NCBI GenBank assembly: GCA_963854835.1 | Contig: OY978527.1 | Coordinates: forward strand, 24,146,557-24,210,556 | Direction of reading: 5' to 3' | Source of the DNA: Megamerina dolium | Taxonomy: Eukaryota; Arthropoda; Insecta; Diptera; Megamerinidae | DNA: 64,000 nucleotides | In this document: positions 1 to 10,274 of the stretch, one piece after another | How positions within the stretch are numbered: the stretch's first letter is position 1 | Layout of the letters: each line of letters begins with the position of its first letter | Made by a program: the position numbers and the translations under genes | The notes under the pieces: model-generated | Database searches by the model: none | Told to the model about the DNA's origin: nothing | What the model saw: the letters and a program-made list of their open reading frames with translations, nothing else

Positions 1-399
1 AATGGATTTTGAATTTGCTTTTTTCAGCAATTTGTAAATTTCACGATTTTCAATGAAATCAATTCATTTTGAATTTACTTGTTTGAGCCCCTTCAATACA
101 ATTTATTTTGTAAGCAATCTGATTTTTTTACGATTTTTAGTGAAAAAAATAAATTTTGAATTTGTCTTTTTCATCAATTTCAAAATAATTTGGTTTAGCC
201 ACAATTTGTAGTTTTCACGATTTTCAATGAAATCAATTCATTTTGAATTTACTTGTTTGAGCCCCTTTAATACAATTTATTTTGTAAGCAATCTGCTTTT
301 TTCACGATTTTTAGTGAAAATAATGGATTTTGAATTTGCTTTTTTCAGCAATTTCAAAAAAATTTGGTTCAGCTACAATTTGTAAATTTTACGATTTTC

Positions 400-416
400 A
401 ATGAAATCAATTCATT
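400..416. other. Dyad AATGAA - 5 nt - TTCATT
   Basis: A 6-bp perfect inverted repeat with a 5-nt centre at the monomer start, overlapping the odd palindrome TTCAaTGAA. Some monomers have TTCAtTGAA, which flips only the central base (for example near 11,463 and 12,999), and some have TTAATT, which breaks the right arm (for example near 7,100). Confidence 0.6.
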
Positions 417-487
417 TTGAATTTACTTGTTTGAGCCCCTTCAATACAATTTATTTTGTAAGTAATCTGCTTTTTTCACGATTTTTA
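401..487 (+). repeat. Half-unit A of the monomer (87 bp)
   Basis: The first 87 bp of the 174-bp monomer align to the second 87 bp without gaps at 60 of 87 positions, counted by hand on a consensus-like monomer. This is well above what base composition alone would give. The shared cores are TGAAA near the start, ATTTTGAATTT at positions 14-24 and TTTTTCACG at 72-80. Half A is distinguished by GAGCCCC and GTAAGC/GTAAGT. Reading in the open frame, the halves also share a 29-residue pattern with FxEF, an internal S-x-F and a terminal FSRF. I infer an ancestral 87-bp satellite that became a 174-bp unit. Confidence 0.8.
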
Positions 488-494
488 GTGAAAA
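473..494. other. Dyad TTTTCAC - 8 nt - GTGAAAA
   Basis: Perfect 7-bp inverted arms flank an 8-nt AT-rich centre (GATTTTTA), spanning the boundary between half A and half B. The element occurs in nearly every monomer. A second form, TTTTCAT with ATGAAAA (for example 1,315-1,336), also has perfect arms. Mixed forms (for example 647-668) have one mismatch. It could be a cruciform-prone site or a binding site for a dimeric protein. Neither is shown by sequence alone. Confidence 0.7.
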
Positions 495-574
495 TAATGG
501 ATTTTGAATTTGTCTTTTTCAGCAATTTCATAAAAATTTGGTTTAGCCACAATATGTATTTTTCACGTTTTTCA
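488..574 (+). repeat. Half-unit B of the monomer (87 bp)
   Basis: This is the second half of the ancestral dimer. Compared with half A it lacks the GAGCCCC motif and carries a polypyrimidine-CAG tract followed by CAATTT, an A-run and TTGGTTTAGCC. It is the more variable half: the common 27-bp deletion falls here, as do the alternative endings TTTGTAAATTTCACGATTTT and ATGTATTTTTCACGTTTTTC. It also carries an imperfect inverted repeat between TTTTGAATTTG and CAATTTCAAAA. Confidence 0.8.
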
Positions 575-675
575 ATGAAATCAATTCATTTTGAATTTAC
601 TTGTTTGAGCCCCTTCAATACAATTTATTTTGTAAGCAATCTGCTTTTTTCACGATTTTTAATGAAAATAATGGA

Positions 676-707
676 TTTTGAATTTGTCTTTTTCAGCAAT
701 TTCAAAA
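676..707. other. Imperfect 11-bp inverted repeat in half B
   Basis: TTTTGAATTTG (676-686) and CAATTTCAAAA (697-707) pair at 10 of 11 positions around a 10-nt pyrimidine-rich centre. It is present in monomers with the CAATTTCAAAA form and weakened in those with CATAAAA. Confidence 0.55.
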
Positions 708-922
708 AAATTTTGTTTAGCCAAAATTTGTTAATTTTACGCTTTTTAATGAAATCAATTCATTTTGAATTTACTTGTTTGAGCCCCTTCAATACAATTT
801 ATTTTGTAAGCAATCTGCTTTTTTCACGATTTTTAGTTAAAGTAATGGATTTTGAATTTGCTTTTTTCAACCTTCTCAAAAAAATTTGTTTTGACCACAA
901 TTTGTATTTTTCACGTTTTTCA

Positions 923-1068
923 ATGAAATCAATTCATTTTGAATTTACTTGTTTGAGCACCTTCAATACAATTTATTTTCTAACAATCTGTTTTTTTCAC
1001 TATTTTTAGTGAAAATAATGGATTTTGAATTTGCTTTTTTCAGCAATTTGTAAATTTCACGATTTTCA
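923..1068. repeat. 146-bp short monomer (CTAAC class)
   Basis: Two changes separate it from the standard unit. One base is lost where GTAAGC becomes CTAAC, and 27 bp are lost between two CAATTT direct repeats, giving CAGCAATTTGTAAATTTC. It recurs throughout, for example at 2,113, 3,128, 18,725, 19,915 and 20,931. About 40 monomers in the window share the 27-bp deletion. Confidence 0.9.
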
Positions 1069-4000
1069 ATGAAATCAATTCATTTTGAATTTACTTGTTT
1101 GAGCCCCTTCAATACAATTTATTTTGTAAGCAATCTGCTTTTTTCACGATTTTTAATGAAAATAATGGATTTTGAATTTGTCTTTTTCAGCAATTTCAAA
1201 AAAATTTGGTTTAGCCAAAATTTGTAAATTTTACGATTTTCAATGAAATCAATTCATTTTGAATTTACTTGTTTGAGCCCCTTCAATACAACTTATTTTG
1301 TAAGCAATCTGCTTTTTTCATGATTTTTAATGAAAATAATGGATTTTGAATTTGTCTTTTTCAGCAATTTCAAAAAAATTTGGTTTAGCCAAAATTTGTA
1401 AATTTTACGATTTTCAATGAAATCAATTCATTTTGAATTTACTTGTTTGAGCCCCTTTAATACAATTTATTTTGTAAGCAATCTGCTTTTTTCACGATTT
1501 TTAGTGAAAATAATGGATTTTGAATTTGTCTTTTTCAGCAATTTCAAAAAAATTTGGTTTAGCCAAAATTTGTAAATTTTACGATTTTCAATGAAATCAA
1601 TTCATTTTGAATTTACTTGTTTGAGCCCCTTCAATACAATTTATTTTGTAAGTAATATTCTTTTTTCACGATTTTTAGTGAATATAATGGATTTTGAATT
1701 TGTCTTTTTCAGCAATTTCATAAAAATTTGGTTTAGCCACAATATGTATTTTTCACGTTTTTCAATGAAATCAATTCATTTTGAATTTACTTGTTTGAGC
1801 CCCTTCAATACAATTTATTTTGTAAGCAATCTGCATTTTTCACGATTTTTAATGAAAATAATGGATTTTGAATTTGTCTTTTTCAGCAATTTCAAAAAAA
1901 TTTTGTTTAGCCAAAATTTGTTAATTTTACGCTTTTTAATGAAATCAATTCATTTTGAATTTACTTGTTTGAGCCCCTTCAATACAATTTATTTTGTAAG
2001 CAATCTGCTTTTTTCACGATTTTTAGTTAAAGTAATGGATTTTGAATTTGCTTTTTTCAACCTTCTCAAAAAAATTTGTTTTGACCACAATTTGTATTTT
2101 TCACGTTTTTCAATGAAATCAATTCATTTTGAATTTACTTGTTTGAGCACATTCAATACAATTTATTTTCTAACAATCTGTTTTTTTCACTATTTTTAGT
2201 GAAAATAATGGATTTTGAATTTGCTTTTTTCAGCAATTTGTAAATTTCACGATTTTCAATGAAATCAATTCATTTTGAATTTACTTGTTTGAGCCCCTTC
2301 AATACAATTTATTTTGTAAGCAATCTGCTTTTTTCACGATTTTTAATGAAAATAATGGATTTTGAATTTGTCTTTTTCAGCAATTTCAAAAAAATTTGGT
2401 TTAGCCAAATTTGTAAATTTTACGATTTTCAATGAAATCAATTCATTTTGAATTTACTTGTTTGAGCCCCTTCAATACAACTTATTTTGTAAGCAATCTG
2501 CTTTTTTCATGATTTTTAATGAAAATAATGGATTTTGAATTTGTCTTTTTCAGCAATTTCAAAAAAATTTGGTTTAGCCAAAATTTGTAAATTTTACGAT
2601 TTTCAATGAAATCAATTCATTTTGTTTTTACTTGTTTGAGCCCCTTCAATACAATTTATTTTGTAAGCAATATTCTTTTTTCACGATTTTTAGTGAATAT
2701 AATGGATTTTGAATTTGTCTTTTTCAGCAATTTCATAAAAATTTGGTTTAGCCACAATATGTATTTTTCACGTTTTTCAATGAAATCAATTCATTTTGAA
2801 TTTACTTGTTTGAGCCCCTTCAATACAATTTATTTTGTAAGCAATCTGCTTTTTTCACGATTTTTAATGAAAATAATGGATTTTGAATTTGTCTTTTTCA
2901 GCAATTTCAAAAAAATTTTGTTTAGCCAAAATTTGTTAATTTTACGCTTTTTAATGAAATCAATTCATTTTGAATTTACTTGTTTGAGCCCCTTCAATAC
3001 AATTTATTTTGTAAGCAATCTGCTTTTTTCACGATTTTTAGTTAAAGTAATGGATTTTGGATTTGCTTTTTTCAACCTTCTCAAAAAAATTTGTTTTGAC
3101 CACAATTTGTATTTTTCACGTTTTTCAATGAAATCAATTCATTTTGAATTTACTTGTTTGAGCCCCTTCAATACAATTTATTTTCTAACAATCTGTTTTT
3201 TTCACTATTTTTAGTGAAAATAATGGATTTTGAATTTGCTTTTTTCAGCAATTTGTAAATTTCACGATTTTCAATGAAATCAATTCATTTTGAATTTACT
3301 TGTTTGAGCCCCTTTAATACAATTTATTTTGTAAGCAATCTGCTTTTTTCACGATTTTTAGTGAAAATAATGGATTTTGAATTTGCTTTTTTCAGCAATT
3401 TCAAAAAAATTTGGTTCAGCTACAATTTGTAAATTTTACGATTTTCAATGAAATCAATTCATTTTGAATTTACTTGTTTGAGCCCCTTCAATACAATTTA
3501 TTTTGTAAGTAATCTGCTTTTTTCACGATTTTTAGTGAAAATAATGGATTTTGAATTTGTCTTTTTCAGCAATTTCATAAAAATTTGGTTTAGCCACAAT
3601 ATGTATTTTTCACGTTTTTCAATGAAATCAATTCATTTTGAATTTACTTGTTTGAGCCCCTTCAATACAATTTATTTTGTAAGCAATCTGCTTTTTTCAC
3701 GATTTTTAATGAAAATAATGGATTTTGAATTTGTCTTTTTCAGCAATTTCAAAAAAATTTTGTTTAGCCAAAATTTGTTAATTTTACGCTTTTTAATGAA
3801 ATCAATTCATTTTGAATTTACTTGTTTGAGCCCCTTCAATACAATTTATTTTGTAAGCAATCTGCTTTTTTCACGATTTTTAGTTAAAGTAATGGATTTT
3901 GAATTTGCTTTTTTCAACCTTCTCAAAAAAATTTGTTTTGACCACAATTTGTAAATTTCACGATTTTCAATGAAATCAATTCATTTTGAATTTACTTGTT

Positions 4001-5160
4001 TGAGCCCCTTCAATACAATTTATTTTGTAAGCAGTCTGCTTTTTTCACGGTTTTTAGTGAAAATAATGGATTTTGAATTTGTCTTTTTCAGCAATTTCAA
4101 AATAATTTGGTTTAGCCACAATTTGTAGTTTTCACGATTTTCAATGAAATCAATTCATTTTGAATTTACTTGTTTGAGCCCCTTTAATACAATTTATTTT
4201 GTAAGCAATCTGCTTTTTTCACGATTTTTAGTGAAAATAATGGATTTTGAATTTGCTTTTTTCAGCAATTTCAAAAAAATTTGGTTTAGCTACAATTTGT
4301 AAATTTCACGATTTTCAATGAAATCAATTCATTTTGAATTTACTTGTTTGAGCCCCTTCAATACAATTTATTTTGTAAGCAATCTGCTTTTTTCACCATT
4401 TTTAATGAAAATAATGGATTTTGAATTTGTCTTTTTCAGCAATTTCCAAAAAAATTTGGTTTATCCAAAATTTGTAAATTTTACGATTTTCAATGAAATT
4501 AATTCATTTTGAATTTACTTGTTTGAGCCCCTTCAATACAATTTATTTTGTAAGCAATCTGCTTTTTTCACGATTTTTAATGAAAATAATGGATTTTGAA
4601 TTTGTCTTTTTCAGCAATTTCAAAAAAATTTTGTTTAGCCAAAATTTGTTAATTTTACGATTTTTAATGAAATCAATTCATTTTGAATTTACTTGTTTGA
4701 GCCCCTTCAATACAATTTATTTTGTAAGCAATCTGCTTTTTTCACGATTTTTAGTTAAAGTAATGGATTTTGAATTTGCTTTTTTCAACCTTCTCAAAAA
4801 AATTTGTTTTGACCACAATTTGTATTTTTCACGTTTTTCAATGAAATCAATTCATTTTGAATTTACTTGTTTGAGCCCCTTCAATACAATTTATTTTCTA
4901 ACAATCTGTTTTTTTCACTATTTTTAGTGAAAATAATGGATTTTGAATTTGCTTTTTTCAGCAATTTGTAAATTTCACGATTTTCAATGAAATCAATTCA
5001 TTTTGAATTTACTTGTTTGAGCCCCTTCAATACAATTTATTTTGTAAACAATCTGATTTTTTTACGATTTTTAGTGAAAAAAATGGATTTTGAATTTGTC
5101 TTTTTCAGCAATTTCAAAATAATTTGGTTTAGCCACAATTTGTAGTTTTCACGATTTTCA

Positions 5161-5316
5161 ATGAAATCAATTCATTTTGAATTTACTTGTTTGAGCCTTT
5201 AATACAATTTATTTTGTAAGCATTTTTTAGTGAAAATAATGGATTTTGAATTTGCTTTTTTCAGCAATTTCAAAAAAATTTGGTTCAGCTACAATTTGTA
5301 AATTTCACGATTTTCA
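5161..5316. repeat. 156-bp monomer with two internal deletions
   Basis: The next monomer starts 156 bp downstream instead of 174. Two bases are missing in the C-run (GAGCCTTTAATAC) and 16 bp are missing after GTAAGCA, removing the TTTTTCACG box and the left arm of the first dyad. The same double deletion is found at 24,035-24,190, so it predates duplication of block A. Confidence 0.9.
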
Positions 5317-6679
5317 ATGAAATCAATTCATTTTGAATTTACTTGTTTGAGCCCCTTTAATACAATTTATTTTGTAAGTAATATTCTTTTTTCACGATTT
5401 TTAGTGAATATAATGGATTTTGAATTTGTCTTTTTCAGCAATTTCATAAAAATTTGGTTTAGCCACAATATGTATTTTTCACGTTTTTCAATGAAATCAA
5501 TTCATTTTGAATTTACTTGTTTGAGCCCCTTCAATACAATTTATTTTGTAAGCAATCTGCTTTTTTCACGATTTTTAATGAAAATAATGGATTTTGAATT
5601 TGTCTTTTTCAGTAATTTCAAAAAAATTTGGTTTAGCCAAAATTTGTAAATTTTACGATTTTCAATGAAATTAATTCATTTTGAATTTACTTGTTTGAGC
5701 CCCTTCAATACAATTTATTTTGTAAGCAATCTGTTTTTTCACGATTTTTAGTGAAAATAATGGATTTTGAATTTGTCTTTTTCAGCAATTTCAAAAAAAT
5801 TTTGTTTAGCCAAAATTTGTTAATTTTACGCTTTTTAATGAAATCAATTCATTTTGAATTTACTTGTTTGAGCCCCTTCAATACAATTTATTTTGTAAGC
5901 AATCTGCTTTTTTCACGATTTTTAGTTAAAGTAATGGATTTTGAATTTGCTTTTTTCAACCTTCTCAAAAAAATTTGTTTTGACCACAATTTGTATTTTT
6001 CACGTTTTTCAATGAAATCAATTCATTTTGAATTTACTTGTTTGAGCACCTTCAATACAATTTATTTTCTAACAATCTGTTTTTTTCACTATTTTTAGTG
6101 AAAATAATGGATTTTGAATTTGCTTTTTTCAGCAATTTGTAAATTTCACGATTTTCAATGAAATCAATTCATTTTGAATTTACTTGTTTGAGCCCCTTCA
6201 ATACAATTTATTTTGTAAGCAATCTGCTTTTTTCACGATTTTTAATGAAAATAATGGATTTTGAATTTGTCTTTTTCAGCAATTTCAAAAAAATTTGGTT
6301 TAGCCAAAATTTGTAAATTTTACGATTTTCAATGAAATCAATTCATTTTGAATTTACTTGTTTGAGCCCCTTCAATACAACTTATTTTGTAAGCAATCTG
6401 CTTTTTTCATGATTTTTAATGAAAATAATGGATTTTGAATTTGTCTTTTTCAGCAATTTCAAAAAAATTTGGTTTAGCCAAAATTTGTAAATTTTACGAT
6501 TTTCAATGAAATCAATTCATTTTGAATTTACTTGTTTGAGCCCCTTTAATACAATTTATTTTGTAAGCAATCTGCTTTTTTCACGATTTTTAGTGAAAAT
6601 AATGGATTTTGAATTTGTCTTTTTCAGCAATTTCAAAAAAATTTGGTTTAGCCAAAATTTGTAAATTTTACGATTTTCA

Positions 6680-6913
6680 ATGAAATCAATTCATTTTGAA
6701 TTTACTTGTTTGAGCCCCTTCAATACAATTTATTTTGTAAGTAATATTCTTTTTTCACGATTTTTAGTGAATATAATGGATTTTGAATTTGTCTTTTTAA
6801 GCAATCTGCTTTTTTCACGATTTTTAGTGAAAATAATGGATTTTGAATTTGTCTTTTTCAGCAATTTCAAAAAAATTTGGTTTAGCCAAAATTTGTAAAT
6901 TTTACGATTTTCA
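6680..6913. repeat. Monomer pair shortened by 114 bp
   Basis: Two monomers are fused into 234 bp instead of 348. The join runs from the GTCTTTTT tract of half B straight into AAGCAATCTGC of the next half A. AGCAAT is present at both parental sites (CAGCAAT and TAAGCAAT), so short-homology deletion is the simplest explanation. The same fusion is at 25,554-25,787. Confidence 0.88.
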
Positions 6914-7435
6914 ATGAAATTAATTCATTTTGAATTTACTTGTTTGAGCCCCTTCAATACAATTTATTTTGTAAGCAATCTGCTTTTTTCACCATTTTTA
7001 ATGAAAATAATGTATTTTGAATTTGTCTTTTTCAGCAATTTCAAAATAATTTGGTTTAGCTACAATTTGTAAATTTCACGATTTTCAATGAAATCAATTA
7101 ATTTTGAATTTACTTGTTTGAGCCCCTTTAATACAACTTATTTTGTAAGCAATCTGCTTTTTTCACGATTTTTAATGAAAATAATGGATTTTGAATTTGT
7201 CTTTTTCAGCAATTTCATAAAAATTTGGTTTAGTCACAATTTGTAAATTTTACGATTTTCAATGAAATCAATTAATTTTGAATTTACTTGTTTGAGCCCC
7301 TTTAATACAACTTATTTTGTAAGCAATCTGCTTTTTTCACGATTTTTAGTGAAAATAATGGATTTTGAATTTGTCTTTTTCAGCAATTTCAAAATAATTT
7401 GGTTTAGCTACAATTTGTAAATTTCACGATTTTCA

Positions 7436-9523
7436 ATGAAATCAATTAATTTTGAATTTACTTGTTTGAGCCCCTTCAATACAATTTATTTTGTAAGTAA
7501 TCTGCTTTTTTCACGATTTTTAGTGAAAATAATGGATTTTGAATTTGTCTTTTTCAGCAATTTCATAAAAATTTGGTTTAGCCACAATATGTATTTTTCA
7601 CGTTTTTCAATGAAATCAATTCATTTTGAATTTACTTGTTTGAGCCCCTTCAATACAATTTATTTTGTAAGTAATCTGCTTTTTTCACGATTTTTAGTGA
7701 AAATAATGGATTTTGAATTTGTCTTTTTCAGCAATTTCATAAAAATTTGATTTAGCCACAATATGTATTTTTCACGTTTTTCAATGAAATCAATTCATTT
7801 TGAATTTACTTGTTTGAGCCCCTTCAATACAATTTATTTTGTAAGTAATATTCTTTTTTCACGATTTTTAGTGAATATAATGGATTTTGAATTTGTCTTT
7901 TTCAGCAATTTCATAAAAATTTGGTTTAGCCACAATATGTATTTTTCACGTTTTTCAATGAAATCAATTCATTTTGAATTTACTTGTTTGAGCCCCTTCA
8001 ATACAATTTATTTTGTAAGCAATCTGCTTTTTTCACGATTTTTAATGAAAATAAAGGATTTTGAATTTGTCTTTTTCAAAAATTTCATAAAAATTTGGTT
8101 TAGTCACAATTTGTAAATTTCACGATTTTCAATGAAATCAATTCATTTTGAATTTACTTGTTTGAGCCCCTTCAATACAATTTATTTTGTAAGTAATCTG
8201 CTTTTTTCACGATTTTTAGTGAAAATAATGGATTTTGAATTTGTCTTTTTCAGCAATTTCATAAAAATTTGGTTTAGCCACAATATGTATTTTTCACGTT
8301 TTTCAATGAAATCAATTCATTTTGAATTTACTTGTTTGAGCCCCTTCAATACAATTTATTTTGTAAGTAATCTGCTTTTTTCACGATTTTTAGTGAAAAT
8401 AATGGATTTTGAATTTGTCTTTTTCAGCAATTTCATAAAAATTTGATTTAGCCACAATATGTATTTTTCACGTTTTTCAATGAAATCAATTCATTTTGAA
8501 TTTACTTGTTTGAGCCCCTTCAATACAATTTATTTTGTAAGTAATATTCTTTTTTCACGATTTTTAGTGAATATAATGGATTTTGAATTTGTCTTTTTCA
8601 GCAATTTCATAAAAATTTGGTTTAGCCACAATATGTATTTTTCACGTTTTTCAATGAAATCAATTCATTTTGAATTTACTTGTTTGAGCCCCTTCAATAC
8701 AATTTATTTTGTAAGCAATCTGCTTTTTTCACGATTTTTAATGAAAATAAAGGATTTTGAATTTGTCTTTTTCAAAAATTTCATAAAAATTTGGTTTAGT
8801 CACAATTTGTAAATTTCACGATTTTCAATGAAATCAATTCATTTTGAATTTACTTGTTTGAGCCCCTTCAATACAATTTATTTTGTAAGTAATATTCTTT
8901 TTTCACGATTTTTAGTGAATATAATGGATTTTGAATTTGTCTTTTTCAGCAATTTCATAAAAATTTGGTTTAGCCACAATATGTATTTTTCACGTTTTTC
9001 AATGGAATCAATTCATTTTGAATTTACTTGTTTGAGCCCCTTCAATACAATTTATTTTGTAAGTAATCTGCTTTTTTCACGATTTTTAGTGAAAATAATG
9101 GATTTTGAATTTGTCTTTTTCAGCAATTTCATAAAAATTTGATTTAGCCACAATATGTATTTTTCACGTTTTTCAATGAAATCAATTCATTTTGAATTTA
9201 CTTGTTTGAGCCCCTTCAATACAATTTATTTTGTAAGTAATATTCTTTTTTCACGATTTTTAGTGAATATAATGGATTTTGAATTTGTCTTTTTCAGCAA
9301 TTTCATAAAAATTTGGTTTAGCCACAATTTGTAAATTTCACGATTTTCAATGAAATCAATTCATTTTGAATTTACTTGTTTGAGCCCCTTCAATACAATT
9401 TATTTTGTAAGCAATCTGCTTTTTTCACGATTTTTAATGAAAATAAAGGATTTTGAATTTGTCTTTTTCAAAAATTTCATAAAAATTTGGTTTAGTCACA
9501 ATTTGTAAATTTCACGATTTTCA
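7436..9523. repeat. 696-bp tetrameric higher-order repeat, three copies
   Basis: Diagnostic monomers recur at a strict 696-bp spacing, which is four times 174: starts at 7,436, 8,132 and 8,828, and at 7,763, 8,459 and 9,155. Each tetramer includes a monomer with GTAAGTAATATTC and one with AAAATAAAGG followed by TTTTTCAAAAATTTC. The first tetramer starts with the ATCAATTAATTTT variant while the next two have ATCAATTCATTTT. The third tetramer has a local patch of four changes near 9,329-9,343. Confidence 0.85.
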
Positions 9524-10017
9524 ATGAAATTAATTCATTTTGAATTTACTTGTTTGAGCCCCTTCAATACAATTTATTTTGTAAGCAATCTGTTTTTTCA
9601 CGATTTTTAGTGAAAATAATGGATTTTGAATTTGCTTTTTTCAACCTTCTCAAAAAAATTTGTTTTGACCACAATTTGTATTTTTCACGTTTTTCAATGA
9701 AATCAATTCATTTTGAATTTACTTGTTTGAGCCCCTTCAATACAATTTATTTTCTAACAATCTGTTTTTTTTCACTATTTTTAGTGAAAATAATGGATTT
9801 TGAATTTGCTTTTTTCAGCAATTTGTAAATTTCACGATTTTCAATGAAATCAATTCATTTTGAATTTACTTGTTTGAGCCCCTTCAATACAATTTATTTT
9901 GTAAGCAATCTGCTTTTTTCACGATTTTTAGTGAAAATAATGGATTTTGAATTTGTCTCTTTCAGCAATTTCAAAATAATTTGGTTTAGCCACAATTTGT
10001 AAATTTCACGATTTTCA

Positions 10018-10274
10018 ATGAAATCAATTCATTTTGAATTTACTTGTTTGAGCCCCTTCAATACAATTTATTTTGTAAGCAATCTGCTTTTTTCACGATT
10101 TTTAGTGAAAATAATGGATTTTGAATTTATTTGAGCCCCTTCAATACAATTTATTTTGTAAGCAATCTGATTTTTTTACGATTTTTAGTGAAAAAAATGG
10201 ATTTTGAATTTGTCTTTTTCAGCAATTTCAAAATAATTTGGTTTACCCACAATTTGTAGTTTTCACGATTTTCA
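10018..10274. repeat. Monomer pair shortened by 91 bp
   Basis: The interval is 257 bp instead of 348. The junction TTTTGAATTTATTTGAGCCCC uses the TTTTGAATTT box that occurs once per half-unit. It equals an 87-bp half-unit loss plus 4 bp. Copies are at 28,892-29,148, 45,429-45,685, 55,155-55,411 and 63,226-63,482. Confidence 0.9.

Larger units (their letters stand above)
401..574 (+). repeat. Reference 174-bp satellite monomer
   Basis: This copy is used here as the coordinate standard. It starts at the ATGAAATCAATTC motif, and the next copy starts at 575. Order of landmarks: AATGAA/TTCATT dyad (400-416), first TTTTGAATTT box (415-424), GAGCCCC, the only notable C-run of the monomer, GTAAGT (458-463), first TTTTTCACG box (472-480), TTTTCAC/GTGAAAA dyad (473-494), second TTTTGAATTT box (502-511), polypyrimidine tract ending in CAG (515-522), and second TTTTTCACG box (559-567). 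The choice of start is arbitrary because the array is circularly permutable. Confidence 0.95.
401..1068. repeat. 668-bp four-monomer cassette (3x174 + 146)
   Basis: Four consecutive, distinguishable monomers form a recurrent cassette. The first ends ATGTATTTTT. The second carries TTTTGTTTAGCCAAAATTTG and a TTAATTTTACGC end. The third carries AGTTAAAGTAATGG and CAACCTTCTC. The fourth is short (146 bp), with CTAAC replacing GTAAGC and the 27-bp deletion. The same order recurs at 1,591, 2,606, 18,203, 19,393, 20,409, 42,120, 43,310, 51,846, 53,036, 59,917 and 61,107. It is the most frequent higher-order unit in the window. Confidence 0.8.

Noticed and set aside
472..480. CENP-B box in the monomer
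   Set aside because: The CENP-B core needs TTCG and CGGG elements. The monomer has TTCACG and no CGGG, and TTCG appears only as a rare variant (near 17,719).
473..494. Rho-independent terminators at the TTTTCAC/GTGAAAA dyad
   Set aside because: The stems are AT-rich and only 7 bp, the element recurs in nearly every monomer with no gene upstream, and the context is eukaryotic satellite rather than bacterial operon.
401..574. Assignment to a named satellite family or species
   Set aside because: Monomer length and AT richness fit satellites of many insects, nematodes, plants and others. I do not recognise this sequence, so a name would be a guess.
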